In this document: positions 1 through 4,291 of the stretch, one piece after another
Layout: each line of letters begins with the position of its first letter
Position numbering within the stretch: position 1 is the first letter of the stretch
Source of the DNA: Bacillota bacterium
GTDB taxonomy: Bacteria; Bacillota; Clostridia; Christensenellales; SZUA-584
Length of the DNA stretch: 6,487 bases
Assembly (NCBI GenBank): GCA_023436115.1
Contig: JAEZKQ010000001.1
Span: 1 to 6,487 of the forward strand
Direction of reading: 5' to 3'
Notes under the pieces: model-generated
Told to the model about the DNA's origin: nothing
What the model saw: the letters and a program-made list of their open reading frames with translations, nothing else
Databases searched by the model: none
Translations under genes and position numbers: made by a program

Positions 1-27
1 GTATCAACCGAATTCCTGTCGCTTTTT

Positions 28-147
28 TTAAATTAACCGCGATTTCCATCTCGCGAACATGGCCACATAATCAAGCTCATCCGCCAGCGCCGCCATGGGC
101 AGCAGGGTAAAACCATGCATGCTTCCCCCGCCGTTGTTGTATGTCAT
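28..147 (-). CDS. 39-residue hypothetical protein, coupled to the LemA-like gene
   Basis: I do not recognise this protein. It starts MTYNNGGGSMHGFTLLPMAA and ends in a basic, aromatic tail (FARWKSRLI). The glycine-rich start is followed by a short apolar stretch too brief to be a confident membrane span. The case for a real gene is translational: its ATG (145-147) overlaps the TGA stop of the upstream gene (144-146) as ATGA, and a GGGG-type ribosome binding site lies about 7 bases before the ATG, inside the end of the upstream gene. That arrangement is typical of translational coupling, so the two products are probably made together. No hairpin terminator is visible between the stop and the window edge, so the transcript may continue to the left. 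Function unknown; a chance reading frame remains possible at this length. Confidence 0.5.
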   Translation of the reverse strand: MTYNNGGGSMHGFTLLPMAALADELDYVAMFARWKSRLI

Positions 148-467
148 AGTCTGTCCCCTTTTGATATGGTGCGATAGCCAAACAGTAGCGCCGGAAGCCT
201 GTTGACAGGTTTGTTCCTCACTGTTTCGTAGTTCTTTACTGTTTCGCGGTAGATCAACCGGCTGGTGCTCAGGGAATTTGCCGCGGCCGCTTCGTATGGC
301 CCGTGGCAGACTTGCGCGCAGCCGTCTTCGTGAAGCTTCACCTGCCGGATGGCATTTTCCACACTCATCTTTGCCCGCGCCAACTCCCGACGAGCCGAAA
401 CAAACCAGATGACCATCAAACCTGCCGTGCTAACCCCAGCGAGCAGCCAGGGAATCCAGATTGTCAT
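144..467 (-). CDS. Small membrane protein, LemA-like C-terminal motif
   Basis: This 107-residue protein has one N-terminal membrane span (about residues 3-24), then a charged helical segment (about 26-48) and a C-terminal segment with the pattern RLIYRETVKNYETVRNKP followed by LPALLFGYR (about 70-99). That tail resembles the end of LemA-family proteins, where tyrosine-rich helix repeats precede a proline and a final GF/GY motif. LemA proteins are usually about 180-200 residues, so this is a short or divergent relative. LemA proteins are membrane-anchored with a helical bundle and no settled biochemical role. I chose the second ATG (465-467) because AGAGGGAG sits just before it; the ATG at 480-482 has no ribosome binding site at a useful distance. 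The stop overlaps the start of the next small gene. The LemA link is by eye only. Confidence 0.72.
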   Translation of the reverse strand: MTIWIPWLLAGVSTAGLMVIWFVSARRELARAKMSVENAIRQVKLHEDGCAQVCHGPYEAAAANSLSTSRLIYRETVKNYETVRNKPVNRLPALLFGYRTISKGDRL

Positions 468-516
468 GACTCCCTCTTCCATAGCTTATGAATAGCACCC
501 TTTACACTACCGGCAT

Positions 517-545
517 ATCTTATGCTGCCTTCAATAGCCTGTCAA
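517..545 (-). promoter_or_regulatory. Sigma-A-type promoter for the LemA-like gene pair
   Basis: On the minus strand a perfect -35 TTGACA (540-545) is followed by a 17-base spacer and a -10 box TAAGAT (517-522), which matches four of six consensus bases. Transcription would start near 510, giving a leader of about 43 bases before the chosen ATG at 467. A TGGGGC/GCCCCA inverted repeat (553-558 and 571-576, 12-base loop) lies just upstream and could be a binding site, though it is weak. Confidence 0.65.
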
Positions 546-668
546 TTGATTTTGGGGCGCGTTGCTCATGGCCCCACGATAATATCATAGCAGCATTTAT
601 CTATCAAAACCGTATTGTGCATGAACGGCAGTGTTTTTTGTTGTAAACGGTCAAGAAGGAGTGACACA

Positions 669-713
669 ATGCACGCTGCTTATGGTAGAAGTTTAAAAAT
701 AGAACAAGCATGA
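669..713 (+). CDS. Possible 14-codon peptide ahead of the broken regulator
   Basis: A short frame, MHAAYGRSLKIEQA, begins at an ATG preceded by AAGGAG with about 8 bases of spacing, which is better than most chance starts. It ends 19 bases before the start of the broken response regulator. It could be a leader peptide, a small signal peptide, or the end product of local decay. Nothing beyond the ribosome binding site supports it, and the regulator it precedes is itself broken. Confidence 0.2.
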   Translation: MHAAYGRSLKIEQA

Positions 714-732
714 ATCAACGGGGTGGCCAAAC

Positions 733-1023
733 ATGCGTATCGCAGTTGGTGATGATCAAATTTAAGAGCTCAGCAGGCTCTCGGAGCTGCTCAACGACTA
801 TCGGGAGAAAACGAAAGTGTGTTTTAACTGTTTAACGTACTCAGATGGCGTTGCGCTTCTGGAAGATGTGAGCAAAGGCGGTTTTGACTTTCTGCTTAGG
901 GTCAAGATTTTATCTGATTTGAGCGCCCATGGGCACTTTTCTTTTTGCCTAAAGTTAAAGGATAATCTGGCAGCCGTTATGCAAACACGTGAGAAAGTAA
1001 AATGGCGATATTTCGTCTTATGA
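733..1023 (+). pseudogene. Broken response regulator, N-terminal half of the receiver domain (LytTR-type likely)
   Basis: The frame starts MRIAVGDDQI after a GGGGTGG ribosome binding site, then meets an in-frame TAA (763-765), and reads on without shift through ELSRLSELLNDYREK and a segment ending GGFDFLL. This is the usual opening of receiver domains of LytTR-type regulators: first strand, acidic pair, first helix, second strand, second helix and third strand. In intact proteins the third strand ends with the phosphate-accepting aspartate; here it changes to unrelated-looking sequence (RVKILSDLSAHGHF onward) exactly where that aspartate is expected. The normal CDDE is VGDDQ here. The rest of the receiver and the whole DNA-binding domain are missing; intact members are about 240 residues against 96 codons here. 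So there is at least one nonsense mutation plus a probable deletion. No histidine kinase gene lies nearby. The family call is by pattern and the LytTR subclass is inference. Confidence 0.6.
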
Positions 1024-1287
1024 GTTTCTGTCCATGGTATCATAGACAAACTTATACATCGTAAACACCTCAATGGCCGCAGGGTCATCAATGTTGAAAT
1101 CAGGATGATATCTCTCGCAGATTTGATTCCAGCCACTTTCAATGATTTCGGCTTTCATGGTTTGATACCGGGCGAGATTCCCATTCTGAGTATTGATCAA
1201 TATCAGCTTTTGTTTGATATCCTCAAGCTTTTCAAGAATATACTCAAGTTGAGCGATTTGTGGATCCAGGTTATATTCTTCATTCAT
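1018..1287 (-). CDS. Small coiled-coil protein with J-domain-like HPD motif
   Basis: This 89-residue protein is soluble, with no signal peptide. Residues about 8-35 form a likely amphipathic or coiled-coil helix (IAQLEYILEKLEDIKQKL). Residues about 43-85 contain GWNQICERYHPDFNIDDPAA followed by an aromatic helix with F75, Y78 and Y82. The histidine-proline-aspartate at 61-63, an aspartate-proline turn and the A..F..Y pattern afterwards resemble the HPD loop and third helix of DnaJ J-domains, which stimulate the ATPase of DnaK. The helix before HPD is shorter and less basic than in true J-domains, so Hsp70 partnership is only a suggestion. A strong ribosome binding site (GAGGTGAG) precedes the ATG by about 6 bases. 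CATAAT (1322-1327) could be a -10 box but has no good -35. The gene ends tail to tail with the broken regulator, overlapping it by six bases. Confidence 0.8.
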   Translation of the reverse strand: MNEEYNLDPQIAQLEYILEKLEDIKQKLILINTQNGNLARYQTMKAEIIESGWNQICERYHPDFNIDDPAAIEVFTMYKFVYDTMDRNS

Positions 1288-1345
1288 AAGAACTCACCTC
1301 GTCTTTTCTGTGATAGTTACTATTATGCCGGTGTGAGGACAGTTC

Positions 1346-1360
1346 ATACATATACTGTAT
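1346..1360. promoter_or_regulatory. Small inverted repeat upstream of the HPD gene
   Basis: ATACA (1346-1350) and TGTAT (1356-1360) form a 5-bp inverted repeat with a 5-base spacer, about 60 bases upstream of the start of the minus-strand HPD gene and between it and the plus-strand broken frame. It could be an operator for either direction. AT-rich repeats of this size also occur by chance. Confidence 0.2.
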
Positions 1361-1377
1361 CAAAAAGCAGGTATTAT

Positions 1378-1408
1378 TTGGCTGACGCAGAATAACAACA
1401 TATATAAT
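1378..1408 (+). promoter_or_regulatory. Candidate promoter for the broken frame at 1425
   Basis: A perfect -10 box TATAAT lies at 1403-1408. The -35 is poor: TTGGCT (1378-1383) with a 19-base spacer, or CTGACG (1382-1387) with 15 bases. The implied start near 1415 would leave only a ten-base leader, so either the site is not a promoter or it serves something else. Confidence 0.3.
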
Positions 1409-1424
1409 CATTTGATTGGAGCCA

Positions 1425-1604
1425 ATGAATGAACGATTCATGCAAAACTACAAAAGAGGGTAGGAACTGCTGCAAAAATATAAGCATGAGTTTACGAAGC
1501 GGGGTATCGGCGATGTTTTCTCATCCAAGCAAAAAGAATATGAGGGTGGAATAGGCCTTTATGAGCAGGGGCATGCCGCAAGATGTCATGTTATAAAGCA
1601 ATAA
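1425..1604 (+). pseudogene. Short reading frame interrupted by an in-frame TAG
   Basis: The frame reads MNERFMQNYKRG, then TAG (1461-1463), then without shift ELLQKYKHEFTKRGIGDVF and on to a TAA at 1602-1604, 59 codons in all. The part after TAG looks protein-like, with amphipathic lysine- and glutamate-rich helix, and joins smoothly to the part before it, which suggests a single nonsense mutation in a real small gene. I do not recognise the family. TTGGAG precedes the ATG by only three bases, which is close; an overlapping ATG at 1429 in another frame is better spaced but gives a 41-residue product of unconvincing composition. It may be the start of a longer lost gene. Confidence is low because the frame is short. 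Confidence 0.33.
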
Positions 1605-1666
1605 GGTCTCACGCATAGATGATTCCGGGAAACGCATTAGCGGCCTATGAAATTTGCTAAATGCGC

Positions 1667-1696
1667 TTGCGAATATGTGCCATTATGATGTAATAT
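1667..1696 (+). promoter_or_regulatory. Candidate promoter for the zinc-ribbon protein
   Basis: TTGCGA (1667-1672), an 18-base spacer and TAATAT (1691-1696) form a fair promoter with a start near 1703 and a leader of about 47 bases. The -10 box lies inside the perfect palindrome at 1688-1703. A second possibility, TTACAT (1698-1703) and TATTAT (1722-1727), also overlaps the palindrome but would place the start almost on the ribosome binding site. Confidence 0.42.
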
Positions 1697-1703
1697 ATTA
1701 CAT
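1688..1703. promoter_or_regulatory. Perfect 16-bp palindrome, likely operator
   Basis: ATGTAATATATTACAT reads identically on both strands with no spacer. It overlaps the -10 box of one candidate promoter and the -35 box of the other, and sits 48 bases upstream of the zinc-ribbon gene start. That placement is what a repressor dimer site needs. AT-rich dyads of this kind are bound by small helix-turn-helix repressors such as GntR or MarR family members, but no regulator gene is present here, so the binding protein is unknown. Confidence 0.5.
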
Positions 1704-1750
1704 ATAGGTATCACTTATAGATATTATCATATTCAAGGAGGGTGCCACTC

Positions 1751-2497
1751 ATGTCTCCGTACAAAAGTTTTATAGCCGCATCAAAAAATTATTTCAACAG
1801 TGTTGCTTTTTTGAAGTTCCTTCTGGCCGCTCGTATATTTATTTTTGCGGCAGGCGGGTTGTTCTATTTACTGGGCTTATTTATCACAGCTGTTTATGAT
1901 CCCTTTGTGTGCTTTGGCAGTATATTGATATGGGCAGGTTTGATACTCTCCATTATCAAAGAAGATGTCTTAACAATCGTGATTTCCAGCGGAACGATCG
2001 CCATAGGCAGTCTTGTCGCGTGGATCATCGGTCTGGTTGGACGGTCATATCTGGGATTTGCTGTCGGCGGCGTTTTCGCATTTACACCGTTCATTTTCTT
2101 TCTGATATTTACGACGATTGCTATTATTGTTTTGATCAAGGCTGAAAAATTCCGTTCTATGCGCGCTGCATCCGCCGCTAGGCCTGTAGGCCTGCCGTGC
2201 ACGAAATGCGGCAGCTTTGTGCCGATCGGCGCAGCTTTTTGCCCCGCATGCGGCAATCAGGCACCGCCTCCGCCGCAGTACGCGCCCCAGCCGCCGCAGT
2301 ATGCCGCGCCGCAGTATGCGCCGCAACCCCAATACGCACCGCAGCCGCAATATGCGGCGCCTGTACCGCCCGCAAGCGCTCCCGTGCCTCCGGTCAGTGA
2401 ACCGGCTGCTCCTGTGGGAATCAAGTGTGTCAACTGCGGAACGGATCTGCCTGCCGACGCTGTCTTCTGTGCCAAGTGCGGAACGAAGCAGGGTTAA
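1751..2497 (+). CDS. Four-helix membrane protein with two zinc ribbons
   Basis: This 248-residue protein has four predicted membrane spans (about 26-48, 51-69, 73-96, 100-129), then a first zinc ribbon with C150, C153, C164 and C167, a proline- and tyrosine-rich linker (about 171-222), and a second zinc ribbon with C226, C229, C240 and C243. Both ribbons have the same CX2C-X10-CX2C spacing, as in the short zinc-ribbon domains found at the ends of many Bacillota membrane proteins. The ribbons are probably on the cytoplasmic side and serve in protein contacts or regulation; no catalytic domain is visible, so function is unknown. The start is ATG 1751, nine bases after a strong AAGGAGGG; the GTG at 1742 overlaps that site and is not used. 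The gene is a single unit with its own palindrome-containing promoter and a strong terminator. Confidence 0.9.
   Translation: MSPYKSFIAASKNYFNSVAFLKFLLAARIFIFAAGGLFYLLGLFITAVYDPFVCFGSILIWAGLILSIIKEDVLTIVISSGTIAIGSLVAWIIGLVGRSYLGFAVGGVFAFTPFIFFLIFTTIAIIVLIKAEKFRSMRAASAARPVGLPCTKCGSFVPIGAAFCPACGNQAPPPPQYAPQPPQYAAPQYAPQPQYAPQPQYAAPVPPASAPVPPVSEPAAPVGIKCVNCGTDLPADAVFCAKCGTKQG
2273..2359 (+). repeat. PQYA repeat in the linker between the zinc ribbons
   Basis: The linker carries five copies of PQYA (residues 175, 182, 187, 193 and 199 of the zinc-ribbon protein), separated by PQP, A or PQ. The codons vary between copies (cag/caa, tac/tat, ccg/ccc), so this is an old or selected protein repeat and not a fresh DNA duplication. 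The segment should be disordered and works as a flexible spacer between the two ribbons. Confidence 0.8.
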
Positions 2498-2520
2498 AAG
2501 GAAATACACATATAAATGAT

Positions 2521-2556
2521 AAGACGGTATGAATAGCTTCATATCGTCTTTTTTTT
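2521..2556 (+). terminator. Intrinsic terminator after the zinc-ribbon gene
   Basis: A 13-bp stem (2521-2533 with 2538-2550) with one G-U pair and a TAGC loop is followed by an unbroken run of T ending at 2556. It lies 24 bases after the stop codon. This is a textbook strong terminator and isolates the zinc-ribbon gene from the next reading frame. Confidence 0.93.
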
Positions 2557-2583
2557 AAATTGTGACAAGGTGAAGAAACCAGT

Positions 2584-2813
2584 ATGAATAAGAGAGGACT
2601 GGCTTAGGATTTTGTGCGATCGCTGCTGTTTTGTTTATTAGCCGCTATATAGCCGCTGCAATATTTGGCTCCGGCGTATTATCGTGGGATGAGGGTTTGT
2701 TTCAAGCTATGCTTGAGTATGTAGGAGCGCTATTGCTCATCTTAAGCATCTTAAGTTTGATCATAGGCGTTATTTATTTAATCTTGGCGGAGAAATCGAA
2801 AGAAAAGTGGTAA
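2584..2813 (+). pseudogene. Small two-helix membrane protein gene, frameshifted near its start
   Basis: An ATG preceded by AAGGTG (11-base spacing) opens MNKRGLA and stops at TAG (2605-2607). One frame over, a long apolar protein continues to 2813: LGFCAIAAVLFISRYIAAA, then FGSGVLSWDEGLFQAMLEYV, then a second hydrophobic span and a short charged tail. Adding back one base in CTGGCTTAGG (near 2600) joins the two into a protein of about 76 residues with two membrane helices. It resembles small uncharacterised membrane proteins of Bacillota, by eye only. The intact part could instead start at TTG 2631 (60 residues), but no ribosome binding site precedes it. The gene begins only 27 bases after a strong terminator, with no room for a normal promoter. 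A sequencing error in the short G run is a real alternative to a mutation. Confidence 0.55.
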
Positions 2814-2847
2814 AAATAACACAGGCCCCTATGAAAGAAGCCTGTGT
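2812..2847 (-). terminator. Intrinsic terminator of cinA
   Basis: On the minus strand an 8-bp stem, ACACAGGC with GCCTGTGT (2840-2847 and 2819-2826), with a 13-base loop is followed by TATTTTT (2812-2818). It starts 15 bases after the cinA stop. Its T tract overlaps the stop codon of the convergent small membrane protein frame. On the plus strand the hairpin lacks a following T run, so it acts mainly for cinA. Confidence 0.8.
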
Positions 2848-2861
2848 ATGAACAGATAAAC

Positions 2862-4109
2862 TTATGCTTTTTGTGCGGCAATCAGCATCATTGAAAGCGC
2901 GTTGAGCTTGGCGATATCCCGTATCAGGCCGCGCTCATCCTTGTGTCCGCGTGATAGCAGCAGCTTTTTGACTTGACTATGAGCACTGCTGTCCACAGCG
3001 ATATAAACGAGCCCCACGGGTTTGTCGTCTGTTCCGCCGCCCGGCCCCGCGATGCCTGTAACGCCAACGCCAATATCCGCTCCCGTCAGGCTGCGAATAC
3101 CGCGAGCCATTTCTTGTGCTGTTTGCTCGGAAACAGCGCCGTAGGTCCTCAGCGTTTCTGCGCTGACCCCCAGCAGTTTCTGTTTCATTTCGTTGGAATA
3201 TGCACACACACCGCCCTGAAAAACACTTGAAGCCCCTGGGATATCGGTAATCGCCGCGGAAACGAGACCGCCGGTACAGCTTTCTGCGGTTGCGGCGGTT
3301 ACTTTCTTGCGATTCAGTTCCTGAACCAACGCGTTTTGCAAACTGCAGATATCTATGCCATACACCACATCACCAAGGATTTCGCATACATTATCCACAA
3401 CGGGATCGATCAGGGCATCGGCTTCATCCGCGCTGGCCGCTTTAGCGCTGACGCGAACCTGCACTTCGCCCTGTTTGGCATAGGGTGCAATCGTCGGATT
3501 GGTGGATGTCATCATGAGTTCCCTGAGAGTGTCCTCGACTTGCGATTCACCCATACCGAATATATACAGCGTTTTGGAGCGAATCACGCCGCCCGTTTTC
3601 TTCTGAAGATAAGGAGCGATATGGTTTGAAAACATAGGACACATCTCCGATGGCGGACCCGGCATCATAATGACTATTTTACCGTCTTGCTCCACTGCAA
3701 CGCCGGGCGCCAGCCCCATATCGTTGAAAAAGACAGTGCTGCCTGCAGGTACCAACGCCTGAAGCATGTTGTTGGGCGTCATCATCCATTCTCGTTTCTT
3801 AAAAAGGTCTTCTATTTTCTTGACGCTGGGCTCATGCAGCTCAAGACCAAGCCCAAAATAATCCGCGATTGTTTTCTTTGTGAGGTCGTCGTATGTAGGG
3901 CCGAGGCCGCCTGTGGTCAGTACCAGATCCGAGCGGGACAGCCCAAGAATAAGGCTGTCTTTAAGGCGCTGCGCGTTATCGCCCACAACAGACTGATGAT
4001 ACATATCGATGCCAAGAGCCGCAAGCTCCCGTGCGAGGAAAGTGCCGTTGGTATTGACGATATCGCCAAGCAATATTTCAGTTCCGATACAGATTATTTC
4101 TGCCTTCAT
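2862..4109 (-). CDS. cinA: CinA, competence/damage-inducible protein A with nicotinamide-nucleotide amidase domain
   Basis: This 415-residue protein has the full CinA layout. Residues 1-170 are the MoCF-like domain (MKAEIICIGTEILLGD; TTGGLGPTYDDLT at 65-77; MPGPPSEM at 149-156), which in studied CinA proteins carries ADP-ribose pyrophosphatase activity. About 175-250 is the KH-type linker domain. About 255-413 is the PncC-type domain, which deamidates nicotinamide mononucleotide to nicotinic acid mononucleotide in pyridine nucleotide salvage; it holds ESCTGG (276-281), GGVCAYSNEMKQKLLGV (299-315) and GVTGIAGPGGGTDDKPVGLV (349-368). Length is normal for the family (about 410-425), and no key motif is damaged. 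The ATG follows GGAG by eight bases. The protein is cytoplasmic. In many Bacillota cinA lies beside recA; here it stands alone, with its own promoter and terminator and divergent from the lipoprotein gene. Older links to competence come from expression studies in other species. Confidence 0.97.
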   Translation of the reverse strand: MKAEIICIGTEILLGDIVNTNGTFLARELAALGIDMYHQSVVGDNAQRLKDSLILGLSRSDLVLTTGGLGPTYDDLTKKTIADYFGLGLELHEPSVKKIEDLFKKREWMMTPNNMLQALVPAGSTVFFNDMGLAPGVAVEQDGKIVIMMPGPPSEMCPMFSNHIAPYLQKKTGGVIRSKTLYIFGMGESQVEDTLRELMMTSTNPTIAPYAKQGEVQVRVSAKAASADEADALIDPVVDNVCEILGDVVYGIDICSLQNALVQELNRKKVTAATAESCTGGLVSAAITDIPGASSVFQGGVCAYSNEMKQKLLGVSAETLRTYGAVSEQTAQEMARGIRSLTGADIGVGVTGIAGPGGGTDDKPVGLVYIAVDSSAHSQVKKLLLSRGHKDERGLIRDIAKLNALSMMLIAAQKA

Positions 4110-4145
4110 GCAAGAGTCTCCGATTTCATGTTAGTCTTGAACGGT

Positions 4146-4174
4146 ATTATAACACAGCGGCTCCCATGCAACAA
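4146..4174 (-). promoter_or_regulatory. Promoter of cinA
   Basis: On the minus strand a perfect -10 TATAAT (4146-4151) is preceded by TGT, giving an extended -10, and by a weak -35 TTGTTG (4169-4174) at 17 bases. The start would be near 4139, with a leader of about 30 bases. I saw no damage-response (LexA-type) operator around it. Confidence 0.65.
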
Positions 4175-4245
4175 AAACATATTGCCTAAAATGTGTGAAA
4201 AGAGAGACAGAAAACCTAAGGCTTATGGTTTTTATTGACTAATTG

Positions 4246-4254
4246 TGGTATTCT
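4246..4254 (+). promoter_or_regulatory. Weak candidate promoter for the lipoprotein gene
   Basis: TGG followed by TATTCT (4249-4254) resembles an extended -10 box, with a start near 4261 and a leader of about 31 bases. No good -35 accompanies it. A TTGACT at 4235-4240 looks like a -35 but lacks a -10 at proper spacing. Some promoter must lie in this 180-base divergent gap; this is only the best guess. Confidence 0.3.
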
Positions 4255-4291
4255 AGAAAACGATAAGGCGAATATACCGGAGGCTTATTCC

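Noticed and set aside
924..949. GCCCATGGGC palindrome followed by ACTTTTCTTTTT, considered as a terminator
   Set aside because: The palindrome leaves at most a three-base-pair stem with a four-base loop, and it lies inside the regulator remnant; too weak to call.
798..1142. Minus-strand frame of 114 codons across the broken regulator and the HPD gene
   Set aside because: It spans two better-supported genes, has no ribosome binding site and shows no recognisable pattern.
1633..1665. CGCATTAGC / GCTAAATGCG imperfect inverted repeat
   Set aside because: A bulged nine-pair stem with a 14-base loop and no T run, upstream of the promoter; no clear role.
2045..2542. Long minus-strand arginine-rich frame opposite the zinc-ribbon gene
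   Set aside because: Its composition comes from the complement of proline, alanine and glutamine codons in the PQYA linker, and it crosses the terminator; it is a shadow frame.
4211..4235. AAAACC/GGTTTT inverted repeat followed by T-rich sequence, considered as a terminator
   Set aside because: The stem is AT-rich with a bulge, and no plus-strand gene ends upstream of it that would need a terminator.
3687..4238. 183-codon plus-strand open frame opposite cinA
   Set aside because: It is antisense to the well-conserved cinA N-terminal domain, has cysteine- and histidine-rich unnatural composition and no good ribosome binding site.
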